Under the pieces are notes generated by a model. The model saw only the letters and a list, made by a program, of their open reading frames with translations, searched no databases and was not told the DNA's origin. A program made the position numbers and the translations under genes. This document shows positions 1-8,553 of a stretch of DNA of 64,000 nucleotides, piece after piece. The stretch is from the NCBI RefSeq assembly GCF_007859915.1, contig NZ_SJPM01000006.1:186001-250000 (forward strand), read 5' to 3'. This DNA comes from Neorhodopirellula pilleata. GTDB taxonomy: Bacteria > Planctomycetota > Planctomycetia > Pirellulales > Pirellulaceae. The first letter of the stretch is position 1. Every line of letters starts with the position of its first letter.

Positions 1-951
1 GTCGAAGAATCGATTCTCGAAGCGATGAACTTCCGCCGCGCGATGCGCAAGGTCGATGCCGAATGGGGCGATGATTGGTGGTTCCAAGTTTGGGGCCCCG
101 ACGCCATTCCCGAAAACGAAATCGGTACTCAAGAGGATTGGATGCTCAAGGCCGAAGACGATTGGCACGGATTCGGAAAAATCGCGCCCGGTTTCAACAT
201 GCTCGATCCGATCAAAGCGACCGTGGTGACACCCGGGTTGACCATCCAAGGCAAATTCGCCGAAACCGGGATCCCCGCTTCGATCGTGACTCGATACCTG
301 GCCGAACACGGCGTTATTGTCGAAAAAGCGGGCCTCTATTCGTTCTTCATCATGTTCACGATCGGGATTACCAAAGGTCGATGGAACACGCTCGTCTCGG
401 CGCTTCAGCAATTCAAAGACGACTACGATCGTGATCTACCGGTTTGGAAAATCTTGCCTGAGTTCGCGCAGCAGTATCCGCAATACGAAGGGATCGGTCT
501 AAAGAAACTCTGTCAGACCATCCATAACACGTACAAAGAAAACGACATCGCGCGAGTGACGACCGAGATGTATTTGTCCGACATGGATCCTGCGATGAAA
601 CCATCGGACGCTTACGACATGATGACGCACCGAGAGATCGATCGCGTGGAAATCGATGACCTGGTTGGTCGTGTGACCGCCGTCTTGCTGACTCCCTACC
701 CGCCCGGCATTCCACTACTGATCCCGGGTGAATGTTTCAATCGAACGATCGTTGAATACTTACAATTCGCAAGGCGGTTCAATGAAAAGTTCCCCGGTTT
801 TGATACCGACATTCACGGGTTGGTCGAAGAGACCGTCGATGGGGTACGCAAATACTACGTCGATTGCATTCGAATGCCGTCGATCCAACCACGAGCTTAC
901 CAATCCGAATCGAAGGAACTCGAACCCCGTTTGGATACGATCCACGCGTAG
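1..951 (+). CDS. Orn/Lys/Arg decarboxylase, C-terminal part (5' end outside window)
   Basis: The frame is open from base 1, so this is the 3' part (about 316 codons) of a larger gene. The protein matches the C-terminal half of biodegradative, PLP-dependent fold-type I arginine/lysine/ornithine decarboxylases: the W-rich block DDWWFQVWGPD, then the hallmark PYPPGIPLLIPGE at about 694-732. The catalytic lysine and PLP site would lie upstream of the window. These cytosolic enzymes decarboxylate a basic amino acid to a polyamine or diamine and often serve acid resistance. Which amino acid is used cannot be told from this part. An AAGGAGG just after the stop serves a tiny downstream ORF. Confidence 0.9.
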   Translation, partial: VEESILEAMNFRRAMRKVDAEWGDDWWFQVWGPDAIPENEIGTQEDWMLKAEDDWHGFGKIAPGFNMLDPIKATVVTPGLTIQGKFAETGIPASIVTRYLAEHGVIVEKAGLYSFFIMFTIGITKGRWNTLVSALQQFKDDYDRDLPVWKILPEFAQQYPQYEGIGLKKLCQTIHNTYKENDIARVTTEMYLSDMDPAMKPSDAYDMMTHREIDRVEIDDLVGRVTAVLLTPYPPGIPLLIPGECFNRTIVEYLQFARRFNEKFPGFDTDIHGLVEETVDGVRKYYVDCIRMPSIQPRAYQSESKELEPRLDTIHA

Positions 952-953
952 AT

Positions 954-960
954 AAGGAGG
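954..960 (+). promoter_or_regulatory. strong Shine-Dalgarno for the 33-codon ORF
   Basis: AAGGAGG lies 8 bases before the ATG at 969 and directly after the decarboxylase stop. Such a perfect site is rare in this window and is the main reason to believe the tiny ORF is translated. Confidence 0.6.
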
Positions 961-968
961 CACGTTCA

Positions 969-1070
969 ATGCCCTCAGGCGACGCTCAAAGGGCTTGGTT
1001 TCCTGAAATGCTCGTGGAACTGCGTGAGTACTGGCGAGATGAAGTGGACTGGTTCCGACTGGTCATGTAG
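969..1070 (+). CDS. tiny ORF (33 aa), hypothetical
   Basis: This 33-residue ORF has an ideal Shine-Dalgarno. The peptide is acidic and Trp-rich (QRAWFPEM, EYWRDEVDWF). It reads like the first helices of a small soluble protein and may be the stump of a longer gene, because it stops abruptly. It is probably cotranscribed with the decarboxylase, 17 bases upstream. I know no function for it. Confidence 0.45.
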   Translation: MPSGDAQRAWFPEMLVELREYWRDEVDWFRLVM

Positions 1071-1194
1071 CTCGTTGCAATCGATCTGCGATGCTACCTG
1101 GCTACCTGGCTCGCTATTACGCAACTGCTCTCGACTCAGTGTTCTCAAGCCGGTACAAAAGTTGTTCGGGTGAATCCATCTCGACAGGTGCATT

Positions 1195-1716
1195 GTGTTG
1201 AACCGACTTCTTTCCATTCTGCTGATTCCGTTGTTTGTGTTGGGGCAAGCGTTGCCTCATTCACATGCGGGTAGCGGTATGGTCGAACCGGAAGACCACG
1301 CGAATCTCCCGCATTTGCATTTGTCCTCGGGACATTCGCACGGCCACCACCACGGTGATGGTCATCGACACGGGCACGACGACGGCCATGGTGACCATGG
1401 GCACGCTCATCCAAGCGACACGCCAACCGGTCAATCACCACAGGCCGGTCAGTCACCTAAGGCCGGTGAATCACCACAGGCTACGTTCATGTCGACGCCC
1501 GTCGATCATGACTCCGACGCTGTCTATGTTGCTCAGTCGAACAATACTTTGGGGCGAGCCTCTCACGTTTTGCAAGCGAGTTTCGCAAGCGTTGGCGTGT
1601 TTGTTGAATTCCCCGCTGATCGTCACGATCGACAGTGGTTGCATCGCTCGAATCAGATGCCGGATCGGTCAACGGGGCTTCCGATCTATCTTCTTGTCGC
1701 TTCGCTACGGCTATAG
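1195..1716 (+). CDS. exported histidine-rich protein, probable metal binder
   Basis: GTG start followed by a hydrophobic signal segment (LLSILLIPLFVLGQ). A very His/Gly/Asp-rich stretch at about residues 38-73 (SHGHHHGDGHRHGHDD and similar) resembles zinc or copper buffering segments. It is followed by near-repeats GQSPQAG/GQSPKAG/GESPQAT and a short hydrophobic C-terminus. It lies about 160 bases upstream of the RND adaptor and pump, so a periplasmic metal-sponge or metallochaperone role for that efflux system is likely, though inferred. The metal cannot be named. No known enzyme domain is visible. Confidence 0.7.
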   Translation: MLNRLLSILLIPLFVLGQALPHSHAGSGMVEPEDHANLPHLHLSSGHSHGHHHGDGHRHGHDDGHGDHGHAHPSDTPTGQSPQAGQSPKAGESPQATFMSTPVDHDSDAVYVAQSNNTLGRASHVLQASFASVGVFVEFPADRHDRQWLHRSNQMPDRSTGLPIYLLVASLRL

Positions 1717-1874
1717 CGCGCTCGCATCACCGAATCTGTGCGTCTTGAACGCCAGACTTCTTCTTCGGTGATTTCGCCAACTTTTTGATCGAAACAGCTT
1801 CTTTGAGTGCGCGTGCGCGCTTGGAAAGTCGCTCGGTTCGGTACTACTCCCTGCACTTTTGACGAGATTGTTTG

Positions 1875-3299
1875 ATGAACCGATTCGTTAGGATAGCGAA
1901 GTCGCTGGCCGGTCCCGCGATGATCGTCACCGTATTGTTCGCCGGATGGACGTTCCGCAGGCAGTTATTCCCGCAACAGGAAACGGCTGCCGCATCCGAA
2001 GACAAGCCGTCAGCGGAAACCACTGAGAAGCAGACCGTTTTGGAGATCAGCGAGCAGGCCCGTAAGAACCTGTCGTTGACATCCAAGCCTGCCCGGCCTC
2101 AGTCGTATTGGCGAACCGTTGTGATTCCTGGCGAAGTCGCCGATCGGCCGGGGTTATCTGACCGGGGCGTCACATCACCGGCGGTAGGCGTTGTCACCGC
2201 AATTCATGCGTTTCCCGGAGACACCATGCGACCCGGCCAACCGTTGTTCACACTACGGCTTTTTAGCGAATACCTGCAAGCGACCCAGACCCAGTTATTC
2301 AAAGCACGGCAAGAAACCTCGATCGTACAAGCCGAGATCGAGCGACTATCGGGAGCCGTCAGTACCGGAGCGGTTTCGCGGTCGAAGATGATCGAATTGG
2401 AAAGTGAAATCAGTCGCCAAAACACATTGATCCAGGCGGCTCGCCAGGAACTACTCACTCGCGGGTTGACGCCCGATCAAGTCCAGCAAATCGAATCGGG
2501 CACGTTTGTCTCGACCGTCGACGTCGTTGCTCCGCCGGTTCGTGACTTGTCCTCCATCACGAAGCGATTGCCGACGCCGACGATTCAACAAGTTACCTAC
2601 ATCAATCAATCGGCAGACGGCCAAGAGATCGCCTACGAGGTACAAGAACTTACCGTCGAGCTTGGTCAACAGGTTCAGGCGGGGCAGTTGCTCGCCAGCT
2701 TGTCCAACCATCAAATGCTTTATGTCGTCGGTCACGCGTTCAAACGCGAAGCAGCGTTCCTAGAACAGGCAGCTCAGGAAAATCGACCGATCGAGATTGA
2801 GTTCGCCGAGGATCAAGAAGGCCGCTGGCCTGAGCTGGAACAAACTTTTTATATCCGCCATCTATCTAATTCGATCGACACGAACAGTCGTACGTTTGAC
2901 TTCTTTGTCCCGCTAACGAATCAGTCGCGATTGTATGGCGAGCCGACACGAGCGTTCCTCGTTTGGCGTTTTCGACCGGGTCAACGCGCACGGATCCACG
3001 TCCCGGTTGAAAAATTTGATGACGTGTTTGTCGTGCCGTCCGAAGCGGTTGTTCGAGAAGGTCCCGAAGCCTACGTGTTCCGGCAAAACGGCGATCTATT
3101 CAAGCAGATTCCGGTTCACGTGTTACACGAAGATCGAAGATCGGTCGTGATCGCCAACGACGGCAACATCACGTCAGGATCGTTCTTAGCACAAGGCTCG
3201 GCCGCATCACTCAACCGCGTATTGAAGTCACAATCGGCCAGCGGCCAGCAACCAGGCGTCCACGTTCATGCCGACGGAACCGTGCATGCTGCTCATTGA
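1875..3299 (+). CDS. RND efflux periplasmic adaptor, CusB/CzcB-like
   Basis: Membrane-fusion (HlyD-family) subunit linking an inner-membrane RND pump to an outer-membrane channel. An N-terminal anchor (about residues 10-25) is followed by a lipoyl half (GVVTAIHAFPGDTMRPGQPLF), a helical hairpin (about 130-195), the second lipoyl half (VELGQQVQAGQLLASL) and a beta-barrel with VPSEAVV. The C-terminus ends in a His-rich tail, HVHADGTVHAAH, seen again in the lipoprotein at 7388. ATG at 1875 is preferred to the TTG one codon earlier. Its stop codon TGA overlaps the first heptamer of the repeat array at 3298. No TolC-like gene is present nearby. Confidence 0.88.
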   Translation: MNRFVRIAKSLAGPAMIVTVLFAGWTFRRQLFPQQETAAASEDKPSAETTEKQTVLEISEQARKNLSLTSKPARPQSYWRTVVIPGEVADRPGLSDRGVTSPAVGVVTAIHAFPGDTMRPGQPLFTLRLFSEYLQATQTQLFKARQETSIVQAEIERLSGAVSTGAVSRSKMIELESEISRQNTLIQAARQELLTRGLTPDQVQQIESGTFVSTVDVVAPPVRDLSSITKRLPTPTIQQVTYINQSADGQEIAYEVQELTVELGQQVQAGQLLASLSNHQMLYVVGHAFKREAAFLEQAAQENRPIEIEFAEDQEGRWPELEQTFYIRHLSNSIDTNSRTFDFFVPLTNQSRLYGEPTRAFLVWRFRPGQRARIHVPVEKFDDVFVVPSEAVVREGPEAYVFRQNGDLFKQIPVHVLHEDRRSVVIANDGNITSGSFLAQGSAASLNRVLKSQSASGQQPGVHVHADGTVHAAH

Positions 3300-3402
3300 T
3301 TGAAGATTGAAGATTGAAGATTGAAGATTGAAGATTGAAGATTGAAGATTGAAGATTGAAGATTGAAGATTGAAGATTGAAGATTGAAGACTGAAGACTG
3401 AA
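3298..3402 (+). repeat. heptamer tandem array (GATTGAA)13 (GACTGAA)2
   Basis: Fifteen uninterrupted 7-base units, the last two with T to C. The array starts inside the adaptor stop codon and ends one base before an ATG of the four-helix-bundle gene. The same unit recurs in inverted orientation just after that gene. Because 7 is not a multiple of 3, every frame through the array repeats after 21 bases and stays open on the minus strand, which creates false ORFs. Confidence 0.97.
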
Positions 3403-3403
3403 C

Positions 3404-3769
3404 ATGGAGACGTTAGGGATGAACGAGTTGGAACTGAAGAAGCGGACGAAACAGTTTGCGTTGCGGGTGATGAAGCTTGTCGCTGCGTTGCCACAGAACG
3501 CTGTCGGACGTCCGATCGGAAATCAATTGATTCGTTGTGCGACGTCGGTGGGAGCGAACTATCGAGCGGCCTGCCGCGGACGATCGAAGGCGGAGTTTGT
3601 GTCGAAGCTCAGCATCGTCATCGAGGAGGCTGACGAAAGTTGCTATTGGCTCGAATTGATTATTGAAGGCGATCTTTTGCCAAAGGAGAAAGTCGACGAC
3701 TTGCTTGATGAAGCGAATCAGATCACTGCCATCATGGTTGCATCTCGAAAAACAGCAAAAAGCGAATAA
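3404..3769 (+). CDS. four-helix-bundle protein, S23/IVP (bAvd-like) family
   Basis: The 121-residue protein has the features of the 23S rRNA intervening-sequence (S23) four-helix-bundle family: basic first helix (KKRTKQFALRVMKLVAAL), the PIGNQLIRCATSVGANYRAACRGRSKAEFVSKL core, then EEADESCYWLELI and a final helix. The family is related to accessory protein Avd of diversity-generating retroelements; its cellular role is unclear and may involve nucleic acid binding. ATG 3404 abuts the array; ATG 3419 (MNELELKKR) is the alternative and fits the family's usual start better. The gene interrupts an otherwise continuous adaptor-pump operon and is hugged on both sides by inverted heptamer arrays. Confidence 0.85.
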   Translation: METLGMNELELKKRTKQFALRVMKLVAALPQNAVGRPIGNQLIRCATSVGANYRAACRGRSKAEFVSKLSIVIEEADESCYWLELIIEGDLLPKEKVDDLLDEANQITAIMVASRKTAKSE

Positions 3770-3773
3770 GCAC

Positions 3774-3808
3774 TTCAATCTTCAATCTTCAATCGACAAT
3801 CTTCAATC
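3774..3808 (-). repeat. inverted heptamer array downstream of the four-helix-bundle gene
   Basis: Five 7-base units on the plus strand, TTCAATC x3, GACAATC, TTCAATC, the reverse complement of the GATTGAA units at 3298-3402. It starts four bases after the stop of the four-helix-bundle gene and ends 17 bases before the RND pump ATG. Confidence 0.95.
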
Positions 3809-3825
3809 GAAAATAACAATCTCCC

Positions 3826-6800
3826 ATGCTCGACTCATTCATCAAGTTTTCCCTTCGCTATCGCATGCTGGTCGTCTTTGTCAGCCTGTTTGTGCTGATC
3901 TACGGATCGTACTTGGCGGCTCAGATGTCGATTGACGTGTTTCCTGATCTCGATCGACCTCGTGTCGTCATCATCACGGAGGCTCCCGGGCTGGCGACGG
4001 AAGAGGTCGAAACACTGGTGACGCAACCGATCGAAATCGCTTTGATGGGTGCCAACGGAGTCCAAGCCGTTCGCAGCCAATCGACCGCCGGATTGAACGT
4101 CATTTACATTGAGTTTGATTGGTCCACCGAAATTCGTGCGGCACGACAAACCGTGCAAGAGCGACTATCGACACTCGAAGGCATTTTGCCCGACGACATT
4201 CGCCCACAGATGACGCCACCCTCGTCGATCATGGGGCAGATCATCGTCGCGGGCATCTATCGCCAGAACGGTCCCCAGGGAGGAAGGCTCGCGCAGGTCG
4301 GCACGACGCAAATGATGGCAGAAATGGTGGTCGGCCCAAGCGGCGACTTTCAGATCGGTGTTTGGCAACCTGGTGATCGTCATGATTTTTCGACTTGGAC
4401 GAAGATCGATCCCAAGGAGATTCAGTGGCAGGGCGACCTCCGTACGCAATCCGAGAGCGCTCCCGTCGGCACTGCCGTTATCCAGATCGATGGAAAGTCT
4501 TACGACGCAGACTTTTATACAGTTGAAAAACAACAGCTCGAGCTCCGTACCGTCGCCGATTGGATTATCCGCCCACGATTGTTGAAGGTCACCGGCGTCG
4601 CCGAAGTCTTCATGCTCGGCGGCGATCGTAAGCAGTATCAAATCCTGATTGATCCGACGGCGTTGCTCGAATACGGAATCACCGTTCAAGACGTCGAAAA
4701 AGCATTGCGGGCCAGCAATATCAACACAAGCGGCGGGTTCGCCGTAACGGGCGAAACCGAGCGACCGATTCGTGTTCTTGGTCGGCTGGGGCCGGCGTCA
4801 CGAGTGGTCATTGTGGATCTGAAGAAAGTCCCCGTTGGCAATCACACCCAACGTGCGGTTCTGCTGGAGCAAGTCGCTCGCGTGACCGAAGGTCCACAGT
4901 TCAAACGTGGTGACGGCAGTGTCAACGGCCGACCGGGGATTGTCTTCACGACGGTCAAGCAACCTCATGTGGACACTCGCGAACTCAGCGACGCGGTGGC
5001 GGAGGCATTTGCCGAGGTCGAAGCGTCTCTGCCCGCGGACATCATCGTCAACTCCGAATTGTTTCGATTACGAAACTTCATCGATCGTGGCATCTTCAAT
5101 GTTGCCGAAGCGTTGGTCATTGGCGCGGTGCTTGTCATCATCGTCTTGTTTCTGTTCCTGCTGAATTTTCGCACGACGTTCATCACGCTCACGGCCATTC
5201 CGCTTTCGTTGGTGCTGACAACGCTCACATTTCGGATCATGGGATGGATCAGCGGTACCGAGTTATCCATCAATGTCATGACGTTAGGCGGAATCGCCGT
5301 CGCCATGGGGGAACTCGTCGACGATGCGATCGTGGATGTCGAAAACATTTTCCGGCGTCTGAAACAGAACAACCTGCTGCCGACCGAACAGCAAAAACCT
5401 GCCATCGTTATCACGTTTGAAGCGAGCAAAGAGATCCGCAGTTCCATCGTGTTTGGAACGGCAGTCGTGATTCTATCCTTCTTGCCCTTGTTCGCATTGT
5501 CGGGCGTGGAGGGACGTCTGTTTACGCCATTGGGCATTGCGTACATCGTTTCCATCCTTTCGTCATTCGTCGTCTCAATGACCGTGACGCCGGTGCTGTC
5601 CTATTACCTGCTTCCGAACTCGCGAGCAACTCACCACGAAGGCGATGGATTCCTGCTGCACGGACTGAAAAAAGCCGTGACCTATTTGATTCGGCTCAGT
5701 ATGGCGATACCACGAACGTTATTGTTCTTGACGTGGATCGCGGTCGCCCTCGCCGCATGGCAGATGTCCACCTTGGGTCGAAACTTCTTGCCACCGTTCG
5801 ATGAAGGTAGCGTTCAAGTGAATGTCACATTGCCACCCGGTTCATCCCTCGATGCGTCCAATCAGGTGTCCCGGGCGATTGACTCCGTGTTCCTTTCCAT
5901 GCAAAAGAGCGACGAAAACCCGAGCGGTGAAATTGTGCACTTTGTTCGGCGAACCGGGCGTGCGGAGATGGACGAGCACGCCTCGCCGGTCAATTTTGGC
6001 GAATACATCCTGAGCATGAATCCGGAATCGTCAACCGAACGAGAACAAATACTTGCACTATTGCGAGAACGAATCAGCAATGAGGCTCCCGGCGTTGATA
6101 TCGAAGTCGAACAACCGCTCGCCCACTTAATCAGCCACATGATCTCCGGCGTGTACGCTCAGATCGCTATCAAGATTCACGGCGATGATCTCGACACGTT
6201 GCAGCGAGTCGCCGAACAGGTGAAAGCGACGATTCAAGACGTGCCTGGAATCACTCCGCCGGTGGTCGAGCCCGTCCAAGAAACGGCCGAACTGCATATC
6301 GAACTTCGAGCGGAAGACTTGGCGTTGTATGGTTTGACTCGCGAATATGTTGCCGACGTTTTGCAAACGGCATTGCAAGGCGAAGTCGTGTCGCAGGTCC
6401 TCGAGGGACAAAGACGCTTCGATCTGCTCGTGCGTTTGGAAGAGGAATACCGCACCGATTATGCCAATCTCGATCGGCTTCGCATTGACCTGCCCGATCG
6501 CGAGGGACAACCCGATCGAGGGCAGATCGAACTTCGAGAAGTCGCCGACGTCGGCCACGGAACCGGGCCGAACTCGATTCTTCGTGAAAACGCGCGGCGC
6601 CGGATTGTGATTCGCTGCAATACCGAAGGTCGCGACCTCGCCGGTGCGGTAGGCGAGATTAAGCAGCGGATTACCGATCAAGTTGAAATGCCGGTTGGGT
6701 ATTTCATCGAATTCGGCGGACAGTTCGAAAGCCAACAGCGGGCGACCCAGCTCATCATCGTGCTGGCAGGAGTATCGGTGGTTGGAATGTTTGTGGTGTT

Positions 6801-7296
6801 GCTGGTCCTGTTCCCGTCGATCCGTATTGTTCTGCAAATTCTGAACGCTTTGCCGACCGCGTTCATTGGCGGCGTGTTGGCACTGGTCGTTACGCAGCAA
6901 AGTTTGACCGTTGCGAGTCTGGTCGGATTCATCTCGCTCGGCGGAATCGCTGTCCGCAATGGAATTCTACTGGTTACGCACTATTTTCATCTCATGAAGG
7001 AAGAAGGTGAGGACTTCACTCAAGCGATGGTGCTGCGTGGCAGCCTTGAGCGACTCGCCCCCGTTTTGATGACGGCCCTCACCGCAGGTATCGGATTGAT
7101 CCCGCTCGTTTTAGGTGGGCAAGAGCCTGGTCGAGAAATCCTTTATCCCGTTGCGACAGTCATCCTTGGTGGATTGACGACATCGACGTTTTGCGAATTT
7201 CTCATTCACCCGGGACTGTTCTGGCAGTTCAGCGGAAAGGACGCGGCTCGACTCGCAAAACTCGAAACAGTGGAGGACGAATTCGCAATGACTTAG
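3826..7296 (+). CDS. heavy-metal RND efflux pump, CusA/CzcA-like
   Basis: Inner-membrane proton-driven pump of 1156 residues, slightly longer than the usual 1020-1050. TM1 is at about residues 12-32. The large porter domain begins with the family signature IDVFPDLDRPRVVI. TM4 carries VDDAIVDVEN (near residue 497), the acidic residues that relay protons. A second half repeats this plan (FLPPFDEGSVQVNVTLPPGSS; GGIAVRNGILLVTHY). An insertion at about residues 145-230 seems longer than in classical members. Together with the adaptor and the two His-rich proteins it should expel a divalent or monovalent metal; which one is not decidable from the motifs seen. Confidence 0.9.
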   Translation: MLDSFIKFSLRYRMLVVFVSLFVLIYGSYLAAQMSIDVFPDLDRPRVVIITEAPGLATEEVETLVTQPIEIALMGANGVQAVRSQSTAGLNVIYIEFDWSTEIRAARQTVQERLSTLEGILPDDIRPQMTPPSSIMGQIIVAGIYRQNGPQGGRLAQVGTTQMMAEMVVGPSGDFQIGVWQPGDRHDFSTWTKIDPKEIQWQGDLRTQSESAPVGTAVIQIDGKSYDADFYTVEKQQLELRTVADWIIRPRLLKVTGVAEVFMLGGDRKQYQILIDPTALLEYGITVQDVEKALRASNINTSGGFAVTGETERPIRVLGRLGPASRVVIVDLKKVPVGNHTQRAVLLEQVARVTEGPQFKRGDGSVNGRPGIVFTTVKQPHVDTRELSDAVAEAFAEVEASLPADIIVNSELFRLRNFIDRGIFNVAEALVIGAVLVIIVLFLFLLNFRTTFITLTAIPLSLVLTTLTFRIMGWISGTELSINVMTLGGIAVAMGELVDDAIVDVENIFRRLKQNNLLPTEQQKPAIVITFEASKEIRSSIVFGTAVVILSFLPLFALSGVEGRLFTPLGIAYIVSILSSFVVSMTVTPVLSYYLLPNSRATHHEGDGFLLHGLKKAVTYLIRLSMAIPRTLLFLTWIAVALAAWQMSTLGRNFLPPFDEGSVQVNVTLPPGSSLDASNQVSRAIDSVFLSMQKSDENPSGEIVHFVRRTGRAEMDEHASPVNFGEYILSMNPESSTEREQILALLRERISNEAPGVDIEVEQPLAHLISHMISGVYAQIAIKIHGDDLDTLQRVAEQVKATIQDVPGITPPVVEPVQETAELHIELRAEDLALYGLTREYVADVLQTALQGEVVSQVLEGQRRFDLLVRLEEEYRTDYANLDRLRIDLPDREGQPDRGQIELREVADVGHGTGPNSILRENARRRIVIRCNTEGRDLAGAVGEIKQRITDQVEMPVGYFIEFGGQFESQQRATQLIIVLAGVSVVGMFVVLLVLFPSIRIVLQILNALPTAFIGGVLALVVTQQSLTVASLVGFISLGGIAVRNGILLVTHYFHLMKEEGEDFTQAMVLRGSLERLAPVLMTALTAGIGLIPLVLGGQEPGREILYPVATVILGGLTTSTFCEFLIHPGLFWQFSGKDAARLAKLETVEDEFAMT

Positions 7297-7387
7297 TTCA
7301 AACAATCAAAAAACAACGGGATGATCGGGGTCCCGAACAATACTCGAACCACCCAAAATGAATTCAACACTTCTACAGGAAACGATT

Positions 7388-7933
7388 ATGAAACTCTCAA
7401 CTTCGATGTTCACTCTCTTTGTCGCCGCCAACGTACTCACTTTTTGCGGCTGCCAAGAAAAAGCAATGACACCTCCCTCCACTCCCGACGCGCCCGCCCA
7501 TTCCGACGACGCCCATTCCGAAGACGCCCATGTGCACGCCGATGGTAGCGAACATGCCGCCCACGGAGCCCACGGCGCAGGCCCGCATGACGGAACCGTC
7601 GCCGACTGGGGCGGTGGCAAGTATCACGTCGAATTTACCGTCGACCATGACAAGCAAGAAGGCACTGTCTATGTCCTTGGTGCCGACGAAAAGTCGCCCG
7701 TTCCGATCGACGCGGAATCCATCGACCTGAGCATCAGCGATCCGGTGATGCAGGTTACCCTAACGGCAGCTCCCCAGGACAGCGACCCGGAAGGCAAGTC
7801 ATCACGGTTTGTCGGCACTCATGAGAAACTCGGGGTTGTTCAGGAGTACGCCGGTACGATCGTCGGCGTCATTGACGGAACTCCCTACTCAGGCGATTTC
7901 AAGGAAGAATCGCACGGCGATCATGATCACTGA
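7388..7933 (+). CDS. histidine-rich lipoprotein of the metal RND locus
   Basis: ATG 7388 gives a lipoprotein signal peptide ending in a lipobox-like FCGC (an upstream ATG at 7358 adds ten residues that spoil it). A His/Ala/Asp-rich linker follows, containing HVHADGSEHAAHGAHG, close to the adaptor's C-terminal tail. The folded C-terminal part (about residues 60-170) starts WGGGKYHVEFTVDH and resembles planctomycete lipoproteins found beside RND metal pumps. The end is again acidic and His-rich (SHGDHDH). A periplasmic metal-binding role is likely but inferred. It follows the pump gene by 91 bases and is probably cotranscribed. Confidence 0.75.
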   Translation: MKLSTSMFTLFVAANVLTFCGCQEKAMTPPSTPDAPAHSDDAHSEDAHVHADGSEHAAHGAHGAGPHDGTVADWGGGKYHVEFTVDHDKQEGTVYVLGADEKSPVPIDAESIDLSISDPVMQVTLTAAPQDSDPEGKSSRFVGTHEKLGVVQEYAGTIVGVIDGTPYSGDFKEESHGDHDH

Positions 7934-7938
7934 TCACG

Positions 7939-8412
7939 TTAGCTTCGCGTGTGTTTGCCACTCATGAACTGCACCCAAGGGCCTTCATCGGACTGAAATT
8001 CACTCGAGAAGAGCCAGTGGTCGGGGTCGACGATTTCGATGGTGTCACGATAAAGGCATGTACCCTTTCCATCGAACGCAGGCCCTTCGGAATTGAGTGG
8101 CAAACGTTTTCCAGTTGCGTCAAGAACACCATGGTACGGCCAGATATTGGTCATCATTGAGCCAATGAATGTTCCGACAAACTGGTTTTGGGTGACATCA
8201 AAACCGAGCGTCATGATCGAGGACCAGGAATCTCCGTCTGGCGACTCGCCGGTGCTTTCACAGATCAGCCACATGCCTCCGAGCGACCGACAGGTCATGC
8301 TACCCTCAGTGATCGACTTGCCGAACTCGGGCGTTTGGCACTCATGCACGAGTTTCCACTGGCCCAAAAGCTGGTCCAGCCACTGATGTTCTGATTGGGG
8401 TTTCGCGAACAT
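7939..8412 (-). CDS. DUF1579 family protein
   Basis: 157 residues with the DUF1579 layout: HQWLDQLLGQWKLVHEC near the N-terminus, the SLGGMWLICESTG block, GFDVTQNQFVGTFIGSMM, and a C-terminal SSEFQSDEGPWVQFMSG. The fold is a lipocalin-like beta structure of unknown function, cytosolic, without a signal peptide. It converges on the lipoprotein gene with only five bases between the stops and no obvious terminator hairpin there. Confidence 0.8.
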   Translation of the reverse strand: MFAKPQSEHQWLDQLLGQWKLVHECQTPEFGKSITEGSMTCRSLGGMWLICESTGESPDGDSWSSIMTLGFDVTQNQFVGTFIGSMMTNIWPYHGVLDATGKRLPLNSEGPAFDGKGTCLYRDTIEIVDPDHWLFSSEFQSDEGPWVQFMSGKHTRS

Positions 8413-8553
8413 TTTTCGATTCTCCTTTTAAGATTTGTTAGATCGAAGGCATAAAACATGGCCGATTCTAAATTGGTCGATCTGGAAACGGCGATCTCGA
8501 CACCGCCCGCAAAAAAAACCTGACTGACAAAAAGCGTGATCGAAAACCGAAAG

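Noticed and set aside
3298..3402. Heptamer array considered as a CRISPR array
   Set aside because: The units are 7 bases without spacers, and no cas genes are near.
3211..3494. Minus-strand ORFs with repeating FNLQSSI residues
   Set aside because: They are translations of the heptamer array, which is open in all frames because 7-base units repeat every 21 bases. They overlap the real adaptor and four-helix-bundle genes.
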